Assembly (NCBI GenBank): GCA_963590435.1
Contig: CAVAPG010000050.1
Span: 1 to 12,420, forward strand
From: F23-B02 sp963590435
Lineage (GTDB): Bacteria > Bacillota > Clostridia > Oscillospirales > Oscillospiraceae
DNA: 12,420 bases
Reading direction: 5' to 3'
Part shown: positions 1 through 7,615 of the stretch, one piece after another
Position numbering within the stretch: the first letter of the stretch is position 1
Layout of the letters: each line of letters starts with the position of its first letter
Notes under the pieces: generated by a model
What the model was told of the DNA's origin: nothing
What the model saw: only the letters and a program-made list of their open reading frames with translations
Databases searched by the model: none
Program-made: the position numbers and the translations under genes

Positions 1-355
1 GTATTATTTCTATCCAATATCCATCCGGGTCTTCAAGAAAATATATGCCCATTTGGGGATTTTCAAAGCAAATACAGCCGAGTTTCTCATGTTTTTCATG
101 GGCTTTTTCCATATCATCGGCGACAAAGGCGAGATGGAACTCCTGCTCACCGAGGTCATACGGTGTCTCCCGGTCACGAAGCCACGTGAGCTCCAGAGTA
201 AAATCAGTTGCTCCGTCTCCGAGATAGACAAGTTTGAAGCTGCCGTCAGCTGCGGTTTTTTCATGCACCGGCTTGAGTCCCAGCGCTTCATCATAAAATT
301 TCAGGCTTCTCTCAAGATCGAACACATTAAAATTGAAATGATTAAAGGAAAACAT
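1..355 (-). CDS. VOC-family protein, glyoxalase I-like (3' end cut by window edge)
   Basis: The minus strand is open from an ATG at 355-353 to the window edge, giving 118 codons. The product looks like a lactoylglutathione-lyase (glyoxalase I) type protein of the vicinal-oxygen-chelate fold, a metal enzyme class that includes methylglyoxal detoxifiers. Two beta-alpha-beta-beta-beta modules are visible (about residues 3-58 and 71-118). The four metal-ligand positions of glyoxalase I appear conserved as His6, Glu55 (in LELTW), His74 (in FHLAF) and Glu116 (in DPDGYWIEI); E. coli GloA has H5, E56, H74 and E122. The usual family length is about 125-135 residues, so only a few C-terminal residues are missing. 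The start is supported by GGAGGT (366-361) five bases upstream. It is cytoplasmic with no signal peptide. It is divergent from glgB. The true substrate cannot be told from the fold alone, because VOC proteins also include dioxygenases and resistance proteins, but the complete ligand set favours GlxI-like activity. Confidence 0.88.
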   Translation of the reverse strand, partial: MFSFNHFNFNVFDLERSLKFYDEALGLKPVHEKTAADGSFKLVYLGDGATDFTLELTWLRDRETPYDLGEQEFHLAFVADDMEKAHEKHEKLGCICFENPQMGIYFLEDPDGYWIEII

Positions 356-382
356 TCTGTACCTCCACGCAAGATTGATTAT

Positions 383-412
383 ATTTTATCATGATTCTAT
401 ATACCGTGTAAA
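383..412 (-). promoter_or_regulatory. Promoter for the VOC/glyoxalase-like gene
   Basis: Reading the minus strand, TTTACA (412-407) is followed after 18 bases by TAAAAT (388-383). A TGA precedes the -10 box, making it an extended -10. It lies about 30 bp upstream of the gene's start codon. The match to sigma-A consensus is good but rests on sequence alone. Confidence 0.55.
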
Positions 413-422
413 CAAAAAAATA

Positions 423-451
423 TTGGCATTTGACAGCCTGTGATTTATAAT
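423..451 (+). promoter_or_regulatory. Promoter for the glgB-glgA-GH13 operon
   Basis: TTGGCA (423-428) is separated by 17 bases from a perfect TATAAT (446-451), which predicts a start site near 458 and a leader of about 38 nt before glgB. A second perfect TATAAT (457-462) and a consensus TTGACA (430-435) also lie here but are not spaced to work together (21 bp). The -35 box is 10 bp from the -35 box of the divergent VOC promoter, with an A-tract (414-420) between them. Confidence 0.6.
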
Positions 452-462
452 TGATTTATAAT
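441..462 (+). repeat. Tandem 11-bp direct repeat spanning the glgB -10 box
   Basis: TGATTTATAAT occurs twice back to back (441-451 and 452-462) with no mismatch. Each copy contains a TATAAT, so the duplication has created two -10-like hexamers 11 bp apart. It may be a slippage duplication or a functional double site. Confidence 0.9.
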
Positions 463-495
463 ATTAAAGAGAAAACTGTTTACGGAGTGCTTTGT

Positions 496-2418
496 ATGAA
501 TTATTCCGAGCTTATAGATAAATACGTTCCGACGGATGATGTCTTTTTATTTAATACCGGCTGTGCTCAGAAAGCATGGCTTCTGCTCGGTTGCAGATAT
601 ATAAGTGAGCTTAAAATGCACCGCTTTGCTGTCTGGGCTCCAAATGCGCAAAGTGTATCTCTCGTTGGAGATTTCAACGGCTGGTGTGCCGATGCAACGC
701 CTATGGAAATGAGAGGCGGCATATGGTACTGCTTCGTTGAAGGGCTTAAAAACGGCGATTTATATAAATACTGCGTTACGACGGCAACAGGCAAGGCTGT
801 TTGGAAATCCGACCCGTTTGCGCAATGGTCGCAGTCGGGACTTAATACCGCTTCCATAGTGTGGGAAGGTTCACATATTTGGCATGACGGCGATTTTATG
901 CATGACCGCTCACGGCAAAACTGTTTTGAAAAACCGATGTCAATATACGAAATGCACCTCGGTTCGTGGAAAACACCCGATGGCGGCATTAATTACGCCG
1001 ACATTGCCTCTGAAATTGCAAAATACTGCTCAGATATGGGATACACTCATATCGAGCTTTTGCCGCTCACGGAATATCCGTATCCCGGTTCGTGGGGTTA
1101 TCAGGTGACGGGATATTACGCACCCACAAGCCGCTACGGCACGCCTGACGATTTTGCTGAGTTTGTTGATATCATGCACAACGCCGGCATAGGCGTTATT
1201 ATGGATTGGGTTCCGGCGCATTTCCCTCGTGATGAGCACGGGCTGGCGGAGTTTGACGGGACGCGGCTGTTTGAATGTAAAGAAGAACGCATGGCCTCGC
1301 ATCCGGAGTGGGGCACGCTTATATTTGATTATGACATGCCGGAGGTCCGATCTTTTCTGATTTCATCAGCCTGTTTTTTCTTCGAAAGATATCATATTGA
1401 CGGCATTCGCGTGGACGCTGTATCCTCAATGCTTTATCTTAACTACGGCCGCAAGGACGGCGAATACACAAAAAACCGCAATGGCGGAAATATAAATCTC
1501 GGCGCAGTAAGCTTTCTTCAGAAGCTTAACACCGCAGTTCTTTCAAGCTTCCCCGGAGCAATTACCATTGCCGAGGAATCAACCGCATATCCGATGGTAA
1601 CCATGCCGCCTTCTGTGGGCGGACTTGGCTTCAGCTTTAAGTGGGATATGGGTTATATGCATGACACACTCGACTATTTTTCAACCGATCCTCTGTTCCG
1701 CAAAGGCAAGCATGATAAGCTGACATTTTCCATGATGTACGCTTTTTCCGAAAATTTTATACTCGCCTACTCACATGATGAAGTGGTACACGGGAAAAAA
1801 TCAATGCTGGACAAAATGTATGGTAGCTATGAACAGAAGTTTGCCACACTGCGTGCGCTTTACGGTTATCAGTTTGCACATCCGGGTAAGAAGCTATGCT
1901 TCATGGGCTCGGAGTTCGGGCAGTTTATCGAGTGGAATTACCAGCAGGATCTCGACTGGCTGCTGCTCGACTACCCTATGCATGAAAAGCTTCGCGAATA
2001 TTATAAGGCACTAAATCACATTTACCGCTCCTGCCCCGCTCTTTATGAAGTAGACAAATCATGGGACGGCTTCAAGTGGCTTAATGTTAACGACAATGCT
2101 CTTAGTTCCATCGCATTTATGCGTTCGTCAAAACCCGAAAGCAACAGTTATATGATTTGTGCCTGCAATTTCATTCCGAACGAACACAGGGATTTTGTTA
2201 TCGGTCTGCCGTACGGAGGAGCTCTGCACGAAATTCTTTCAAGCGATGATATAAAATACGGTGGTTTAGGTTTACATAACGCTGAATCTATCTGCAGTCA
2301 AAACTTTGGATTCGACGATCTGCCATACAGTGCTGTGATTGATCTCCCTCCCCTGTCAACAGTTTATTTTGAATACATTCCGGAAAGGAGCTCTGGAAAA
2401 AATGAAAAAAACATTTAA
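496..2418 (+). CDS. glgB: 1,4-alpha-glucan branching enzyme (GH13)
   Basis: GlgB cuts an alpha-1,4-glucan chain and re-attaches it through an alpha-1,6 bond, making branch points in glycogen in the cytoplasm. The 640-residue product has an N-terminal CBM48-like domain (about residues 43-125, with FAVWAPNAQSVSLVGDFNGW) and a GH13 barrel (about 150-500). The barrel carries the branching-enzyme signatures: nucleophile Asp307 in DGIRVDAVSSMLYL, acid/base Glu360 in IAEEST, and Asp428 in SHDEVVHGKKS. A C-terminal all-beta domain follows. The length fits the Bacillus-type enzyme (about 630 residues); the longer E. coli type has an extra N-terminal domain. The reading frame is open further upstream from a TTG at 451, but ATG 496 is preferred because GGAG (484-487) lies 8 bases upstream and the protein start fits the family. 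It overlaps glgA by 17 bp, indicating co-transcription and translational coupling. I see nothing abnormal in the catalytic residues. Confidence 0.97.
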   Translation: MNYSELIDKYVPTDDVFLFNTGCAQKAWLLLGCRYISELKMHRFAVWAPNAQSVSLVGDFNGWCADATPMEMRGGIWYCFVEGLKNGDLYKYCVTTATGKAVWKSDPFAQWSQSGLNTASIVWEGSHIWHDGDFMHDRSRQNCFEKPMSIYEMHLGSWKTPDGGINYADIASEIAKYCSDMGYTHIELLPLTEYPYPGSWGYQVTGYYAPTSRYGTPDDFAEFVDIMHNAGIGVIMDWVPAHFPRDEHGLAEFDGTRLFECKEERMASHPEWGTLIFDYDMPEVRSFLISSACFFFERYHIDGIRVDAVSSMLYLNYGRKDGEYTKNRNGGNINLGAVSFLQKLNTAVLSSFPGAITIAEESTAYPMVTMPPSVGGLGFSFKWDMGYMHDTLDYFSTDPLFRKGKHDKLTFSMMYAFSENFILAYSHDEVVHGKKSMLDKMYGSYEQKFATLRALYGYQFAHPGKKLCFMGSEFGQFIEWNYQQDLDWLLLDYPMHEKLREYYKALNHIYRSCPALYEVDKSWDGFKWLNVNDNALSSIAFMRSSKPESNSYMICACNFIPNEHRDFVIGLPYGGALHEILSSDDIKYGGLGLHNAESICSQNFGFDDLPYSAVIDLPPLSTVYFEYIPERSSGKNEKNI

Positions 2419-3880
2419 AAGCATTCTAAATGAAAAGGGTCTTTCAAGCTTGCCGAACATATTGCTTGCATCTGCCGAGTGCGCTCCGCTCTCAAAAACC
2501 GGTGGGCTTGCCGATGTAGTCGGCACACTGCCGAAATCCCTAAAAAAACTCGGCTTCGATGCGAGGGTTATCACACCGTATCACCGCTGTATAAAGAACA
2601 AATACGCCGACAAAGTTGAGCACATGTTTGACTTTTATGTAAACCTCGGCTGGCGCACACAGTACTGTGGAATCGAGAAGCTCATCCTCGACGGTGTGTA
2701 TATCTATCTTGTAGACAGCGAGTTCTACTTCGGCGATAAAATATACCGCGGCGGTGAGGCAGAGGGTGAGCAGTACGCATTTTTCACGCGTGCGGTGCTT
2801 GACGCCATACCGAATCTTGACTTCACCCCCGATATTGTCCATTGCAACGACTGGCACACTGCCATGCTGCCCATGCTCGCAAAGACGCAGTACAAAAATG
2901 CAATGCAGGAAAAGCTCCACTGGCTGCTGACAATACACAATATCGCTTATCAGGGCAAATTCGGATTCGATTACGTGCAGGATCTGCTCGGCGTTGAAGA
3001 CAAGTATTACACCCCTGAATTTATGGAGCTCAACGGTTGCGCAAGCTTTCTTAAAGCCGGATGTGTCTTTGCCGACAGGATTAATACTGTCAGCCCGACA
3101 TATGCCGAAGAAATCAAAACGGCATATTTCGGAGAGGGGCTGGAAGGTATTCTCTCGGCACGTTCAAATGAGCTCTCCGGCATTATAAACGGCATCGACA
3201 CGAAGGTTTTTAACCCTTATACCGACTCTGCTCTGCCTTCGAGATACCATAAGGGCAGGCTCAGCGGAAAGAAATTATGTAAACTTGATCTTCAGAAGAA
3301 TTTCGGCCTTGAGCAGCGCGATAATGTTCCGGTCTTCGCAATGGTTACGCGCATGACCGAGCAAAAAGGTTTTGATCTTGTCGAATGCATGCTCGACGAG
3401 CTTATGATGTATAACGACATGCAGTTTTTCCTGCTCGGCAGTGGAGATAAAGAATATGAGAAATTCATGCGCGATGCCGAAAAGAGATACAAAGGCAGGC
3501 TGTGTGCCTATATTGGATATAACGAAGAGTTATCGCATCGCGTATACGCCGGCGCAGATTTTCTGCTCATGCCTTCGCGGTTTGAGCCATGTGGTCTGTC
3601 GCAGATGATTGCCATGCGCTATGGTACTCTGCCCATTGTGCGCGAAACAGGCGGACTTAAAGATTCGGTTAAACCGTATAATAAATACAACGGAGAAGGC
3701 ACCGGGTTTTCCTTCGCCGATTTCAACGCGCATGAAATGAAAGATGCAATAATGCTTGCTCTTGACTGCTATCGCAGCCCCGATGTCATGTCTTCCCTCG
3801 TTCGGCAGGCAATGGAGGCTGATTTCAGCTTCGACCGTTCTTCTGAAGAATATGCAATGCTCTATCTATGGATGCTCTGA
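2402..3880 (+). CDS. glgA: Glycogen synthase, ADP-glucose dependent (GT5)
   Basis: GlgA transfers glucose from ADP-glucose to the non-reducing end of an alpha-1,4-glucan. The 492-residue product has the two Rossmann domains of the GT-B fold. The N-terminal domain holds the substrate motif KTGGL (32-36) in SKTGGLADVVG, and NDWHT with His152. The C-terminal domain holds TRMTEQKGFDL (316-326) and the EPCGLSQ motif with Glu395, followed by the phosphate-binding RETGGL (414-419). The usual length is about 475-490 residues; this one has some 15 extra N-terminal residues before the first strand (NILLASAE). The start at ATG 2402 is supported by AAGGAG (2385-2390), 11 bases upstream. The frame extends upstream to 2339, but that would lie inside the glgB coding region. 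It overlaps glgB by 17 bp and the next gene by 13 bp. The ADP-glucose supplier GlgC is not encoded in this window, so it must lie elsewhere if this pathway is complete. Confidence 0.97.
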   Translation: MKKTFKSILNEKGLSSLPNILLASAECAPLSKTGGLADVVGTLPKSLKKLGFDARVITPYHRCIKNKYADKVEHMFDFYVNLGWRTQYCGIEKLILDGVYIYLVDSEFYFGDKIYRGGEAEGEQYAFFTRAVLDAIPNLDFTPDIVHCNDWHTAMLPMLAKTQYKNAMQEKLHWLLTIHNIAYQGKFGFDYVQDLLGVEDKYYTPEFMELNGCASFLKAGCVFADRINTVSPTYAEEIKTAYFGEGLEGILSARSNELSGIINGIDTKVFNPYTDSALPSRYHKGRLSGKKLCKLDLQKNFGLEQRDNVPVFAMVTRMTEQKGFDLVECMLDELMMYNDMQFFLLGSGDKEYEKFMRDAEKRYKGRLCAYIGYNEELSHRVYAGADFLLMPSRFEPCGLSQMIAMRYGTLPIVRETGGLKDSVKPYNKYNGEGTGFSFADFNAHEMKDAIMLALDCYRSPDVMSSLVRQAMEADFSFDRSSEEYAMLYLWML

Positions 3881-6156
3881 TAAGAAAAATTAAAACATAC
3901 AGCGGTTATGATGAACATTGGGATAACGGTCGTCTCTACATAGAATATTACGGTGAGAAAAGCTTTGATGCGGCATTTGACGGTCAGGTCTGGGCGCCAA
4001 TCGGTAATGTAAGCGATAACGAGGATGCATATATACGCTCTGCCGCGGCTATCTATGATTCGCTCGATAAATGCATGCAATTTAATTATCCCGCGTACAG
4101 AATTTATGAATTTCTTCCGGAAAAACGGGATATTCTAATCCCTGCAGAGCTTTTCCGCATCCTGATGGATGACGCAGGATTAGGCATCGATGAGGCAATA
4201 GGCACGGTTGTTCATTCGTTTGGCGCACTTCTATGCAGCCGTCAAGAGCATGAGTGGCTTGCGGAGATTCAGCCGAGAACCGCTTTCCTTGAAAAATTAC
4301 TGTGTGATGAATTAAAACTGCGCCGATTGGCTTATCATGATTCGTACAATTCTGCTTTTCGATCACCCTGCGGTGCTGTCGAGGAAAGTACGGAAGTTAT
4401 ATTCAGCATCGCATCTTTCGGTGGAGTTGAAAATGCGGTACTGTGCGTCTATGGAGATGATTCCTACGAAGAGCTCAACATGCAGCACTCCGGATGCATG
4501 TTTTCCGCGCACTACACAGTCGCCTCCCCTGCTGCCCTGTTCTACAGATTTAAAATTGACGATAAATTTTTATGCCCGTGCAGTGACGGTCACACATCAC
4601 ATATCTGTCGAGAAGCAGCTGACGGCTTTCGCCTTACAGTATACAGGCGCGGCTTTAAAACGCCCGAAAAATTCCGCCGCAGCATAATGTATCAGATATT
4701 CCCCGACCGCTTCGGATTTTCCGATGACAACACAGCAAAGGACGGCATTGAATACCACAGAAGCATCGGTCAGACGCCGGAAATGCACGGAAGCATATCA
4801 GAGCCTGTCAAATGGAAAGCCCGTGCCGGCGAGGAAAATTACGCGCCGGATGATTTTTACGGCGGTACTCTGAAAGGTATAGCCGCGAAACTTCCGTATC
4901 TTAAGGAGCTCGGTATCGGAACTTTATACCTTAATCCCATTGTGGAAGCAAGATCAAACCATCGATATGACACTGCCAACTATGAAAAAATTGACCCTAT
5001 ACTCGGCAGCATTGATGATTATGTAAACCTTTGCGCTGAAGCTGCAAAGCTTGGCATTTCGATTATAAACGACGGTGTTTTTTCTCATACCGGTGCTGAC
5101 AGCATATATTTTGACCGTTTCGGCAACTATGGCGGAGTCGGTGCGCACGCAAGCAAAGCTTCGCCGTATTTCAGCTGGTTTGACTTTCGTTCATACCCTG
5201 ATGACTATCGCTGCTGGTGGAACTTCAAGGATCTGCCGGAGGTTAACGAGGAAGATGAAAGCTGGAAAAAATATATTATAAGCTCCGATAACAGCATCAT
5301 TAAGCAGTGGCTCAGGCGAGGTGCAGACGGCTGGCGGCTTGACGTAGCCGACGAGCTGCCGGATGATACTCTGGCTCTCATTCGCAATGCCGCAAAAAGC
5401 GAAAAGCCGGACTGCATCATTATCGGTGAGGTCTGGGAGGATGCAGTGCTTAAAGTGAGCTACGGTCATAGGCGAAGATACGCTCTCGGTGATGCGCTTG
5501 ACAGCGTGATGAACTATCCGTTTCGAACTGCTGTCATCAGCTTTGTATCGGGGAAAACAGACGCATTTGAACTGCGTGACTTTTTGCTTTCTCAGCAGCA
5601 TAATTACCCAAAGCCCATGTATATGGCACTTATGAATCTGCTGTCATCTCATGATGTTGCCCGACTGCATTCTGTCCTCGGCGCAGACTGCGATATAAAA
5701 TCGCTCAGCCGCGAACAGCAGGCATCTTTTGTTTTAACAGAAGAGCAGTCGGCAAAAGCCGATAAGCTTCAAATGCTGTGTGCGGCAATACAGTATTGTG
5801 TTCCGGGTGTGCCTTGCCTGTATTACGGTGATGAGGAATGCCTTGACGGCGCCGGTGATCCGTTCAACCGCGCAGCTTTTGAGCCCTCGGGTATAGGTTT
5901 ACATAATTTTTATGTGAGTCTGGGAAACATACGCAACGGCAGTGAGGCTCTCAAGTCCGGAAATGCATACTTTTTTGCACCCTCTCCCGATGTGTTGATA
6001 ATACAAAGGATATCGGATAATGACGAAATTGTCTGCATTATCAACCGCAGTTGCAGTGAATATAAATTCGAAGCATTAAATTTTTATCCAATGCTCAACG
6101 AAAGCATAAACGCTACGGTTGCTCCGTTCTCATCTGAAATATTCAAGTTAACATAA
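3868..6156 (+). CDS. GH13 alpha-glucan hydrolase (neopullulanase/cyclomaltodextrinase-like) with atypical N-terminal module
   Basis: This 762-residue cytoplasmic protein (no signal peptide) is a GH13 alpha-amylase-family enzyme. Visible motifs are SIMYQIFPDRF (272-282), LYLNPIVEARSNHRYDT (353-369), nucleophile Asp492 in GADGWRLDVADE, acid/base Glu521 in IIGEVW, stabilising Asp596 in LLSSHDVARL, and YGDEECLDGAGDPFNR (653-668). These fit maltodextrin-degrading glycosidases of the neopullulanase, cyclomaltodextrinase and amylopullulanase group, which cut alpha-1,4 and sometimes alpha-1,6 bonds; the exact specificity cannot be read here. Residues about 170-260 look like a beta-sandwich domain often found before the barrel. 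Residues 1-150 are unusual: IPAELFRILMDDAGLGIDEA (91-110) resembles the family-35 glycogen phosphorylase segment IPELMR-L-DE-GL-WDEAW. ATG 3868 has no good ribosome site (GAAGAA is 17 bases away) and overlaps glgA by 13 bp, so translation probably depends on coupling. The context points to glycogen or maltodextrin turnover. The C-terminal domain after the barrel looks short (about 85 residues). Confidence 0.9.
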   Translation: MDALIRKIKTYSGYDEHWDNGRLYIEYYGEKSFDAAFDGQVWAPIGNVSDNEDAYIRSAAAIYDSLDKCMQFNYPAYRIYEFLPEKRDILIPAELFRILMDDAGLGIDEAIGTVVHSFGALLCSRQEHEWLAEIQPRTAFLEKLLCDELKLRRLAYHDSYNSAFRSPCGAVEESTEVIFSIASFGGVENAVLCVYGDDSYEELNMQHSGCMFSAHYTVASPAALFYRFKIDDKFLCPCSDGHTSHICREAADGFRLTVYRRGFKTPEKFRRSIMYQIFPDRFGFSDDNTAKDGIEYHRSIGQTPEMHGSISEPVKWKARAGEENYAPDDFYGGTLKGIAAKLPYLKELGIGTLYLNPIVEARSNHRYDTANYEKIDPILGSIDDYVNLCAEAAKLGISIINDGVFSHTGADSIYFDRFGNYGGVGAHASKASPYFSWFDFRSYPDDYRCWWNFKDLPEVNEEDESWKKYIISSDNSIIKQWLRRGADGWRLDVADELPDDTLALIRNAAKSEKPDCIIIGEVWEDAVLKVSYGHRRRYALGDALDSVMNYPFRTAVISFVSGKTDAFELRDFLLSQQHNYPKPMYMALMNLLSSHDVARLHSVLGADCDIKSLSREQQASFVLTEEQSAKADKLQMLCAAIQYCVPGVPCLYYGDEECLDGAGDPFNRAAFEPSGIGLHNFYVSLGNIRNGSEALKSGNAYFFAPSPDVLIIQRISDNDEIVCIINRSCSEYKFEALNFYPMLNESINATVAPFSSEIFKLT

Positions 6157-6316
6157 TTTGAGATACGCTGACTGGCGCAAAGAAAAACACAATGCCGAAC
6201 CGCAAAGTCTGAATTACCGTTCGCTTGTTCTATGTGCGAAATCATATAATCATATACCATATATCGAAAAAATGTGTTATACTGTCTTACTATAAAGTAA
6301 TCAAGGAGGTTATGCC
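6157..6316 (+). promoter_or_regulatory. Intergenic region with extended -10 promoter for the ymfF-ymfH-lgt operon
   Basis: This 160-bp gap separates the glycogen operon from the next operon. The best promoter is an extended -10, TGT-TATACT (6275-6283), about 34 bp before ymfF, with no convincing -35 box at 16-18 bp. A perfect TATAAT (6245-6250) also occurs, but its nearest -35-like TTGTTC (6225-6230) is only 14 bp away. An 8-bp tandem repeat ATCATATA lies at 6241-6256. I see no clear intrinsic terminator after the GH13 gene, so read-through is possible. Confidence 0.45.
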
Positions 6317-7615
6317 ATGGAAACTGTCAGGAGGGAAATACTTCCCGGAGTTTGGCTAAACGCTTTGAAAAACGACAAGTTCAAAACAGGCTGTCTGAGC
6401 ATCAATCTGCTGACACAGCTTGACCGCGAGACGGCATCCCAAAATGCACTTATACCATATGTTCTTCGCCGCGGCAGCAGGTATCATACAGATATGCAGA
6501 CGCTTGCATCCGAGCTTGATGGTCTCTACGGCAGTTATATCGAACCGGTTGTTCGGAAAATCGGTGAGATACAGTGCGTCGGACTTATTGCCGGATTTGC
6601 CGACGATAAATATCTTCCCGAGGGCAGCAATGTATTTGAAAGCATTGTAAATCTTTGCGGCGAGATGCTGCTTACCCCCTGCACTAAGGGCGGACTGCTT
6701 CTGCCGGAGTATGTTGACAGTGAAAAAGAAAAACTGCTTGATACCATAAAAAGCCGTCTCAATGACAAGCGCTCGTGGGCTCTTTTGCGGCTTATTGAAC
6801 AAATGTGCTGTTATGAGGTCTACGCCGTATCAAAGCTCGGCAATGAGGATACGGTTGAGAACATACACTATCAGAAGCTCACCAAGCATTATCGAAATCT
6901 TATAATGACCTCCCCTGTTGAAATTTTCTACTGCGGAAGCCTCAGTGCCGATACCGTGGCTGACAAGCTTTCAGATGCACTCAGCGGCATGCCGAGGGGA
7001 GAAATAGACTATGACATCGGAACGGATATACGCATGAACTCGGTGGAGGAATCTGTCAGAGAGTTCAGCGATGAGCTGGCCGTCACTCAGGGCAAGCTTG
7101 TTATAGGTTACCGTCTCGGTGACTGCATGGATGACCTCGACATTGCGGCCGTCTATGTTTTCAACGCAATTTTCGGCGGATGTGTTACATCAAAGCTGTT
7201 CATGAATGTCCGCGAAAAGCTCTCGCTGTGCTACTACGCAAGCTCGCTTATTGACCTGCACAAGGGACTGATGATTGTCTCATCCGGAGTTGATTTTGAT
7301 AAATTCAATGCAGCCAAAGATGAGATATTCGCCCAGCTTGAGGCCATAAGGCATGGCGATGTCACGAGCGACGAGCTCCTGGCCGCAAAAAAAAGTGTTG
7401 CCTCGGATCTGCGCTCGATACTTGACTCACAATACAGCCTTGAGGGCTTCTGCCTTTCGAATACAATTGACGGACTGGATTTCGGTCCGGATGAGCTTGC
7501 CGCCGCCGTTGAGTGTGTTGAGCTCGATGCAGTCATAGAAATTGCAAACAGCGTAGTTTGCGATGCAATCTATTACCTGCGCGGAAACGGTGAGGAGGAT
7601 GTCGATGAAGCATAA
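6317..7615 (+). CDS. ymfF: M16 peptidase-like protein YmfF, zinc motif absent
   Basis: The 432-residue protein has the fold pattern of the insulinase/pitrilysin (M16) family, with two repeated halves and the second-half motif region around NAIFGGCVTSKLFMNVREKL. The place where M16 peptidases carry HXXEH reads NALIPYVLRRGS (43-54), so the metal-binding residues are missing and the protein should be proteolytically inactive. This matches Bacillus subtilis YmfF, whose gene sits beside ymfH. Public annotation labels this family as associated with 5-aminopentanol modification of EF-P; I know of no direct biochemical role and see no efp or ymfI gene here. By analogy with mitochondrial processing peptidase, an inactive and an active subunit probably form a heterodimer; that is inference. 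The start is fixed by AAGGAGG (6303-6309), 7 bases before ATG 6317; an out-of-frame ATG lies at 6312. It overlaps ymfH by 11 bp. It is cytoplasmic with no signal peptide. Confidence 0.87.
   Translation: METVRREILPGVWLNALKNDKFKTGCLSINLLTQLDRETASQNALIPYVLRRGSRYHTDMQTLASELDGLYGSYIEPVVRKIGEIQCVGLIAGFADDKYLPEGSNVFESIVNLCGEMLLTPCTKGGLLLPEYVDSEKEKLLDTIKSRLNDKRSWALLRLIEQMCCYEVYAVSKLGNEDTVENIHYQKLTKHYRNLIMTSPVEIFYCGSLSADTVADKLSDALSGMPRGEIDYDIGTDIRMNSVEESVREFSDELAVTQGKLVIGYRLGDCMDDLDIAAVYVFNAIFGGCVTSKLFMNVREKLSLCYYASSLIDLHKGLMIVSSGVDFDKFNAAKDEIFAQLEAIRHGDVTSDELLAAKKSVASDLRSILDSQYSLEGFCLSNTIDGLDFGPDELAAAVECVELDAVIEIANSVVCDAIYYLRGNGEEDVDEA

Noticed and set aside
10..294. 94-codon minus-strand frame and overlapping plus-strand frames at 45-394
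   Set aside because: The real gene is in another minus frame (from 355) and shows a full set of VOC metal ligands; these are shadows.
430..462. TTGACA (430-435) as the -35 of the glgB promoter
   Set aside because: Its spacing to the two TATAAT boxes is 10 and 21 bp, both unsuitable; TTGGCA at 423 gives the correct 17 bp.
2540..2938. 132-codon minus-strand frame inside glgA
   Set aside because: Antisense to conserved glgA coding sequence, with no recognisable protein features.
6157..6200. Intrinsic terminator after the GH13 gene
   Set aside because: Only weak short complementarity is present and no T-tract follows.
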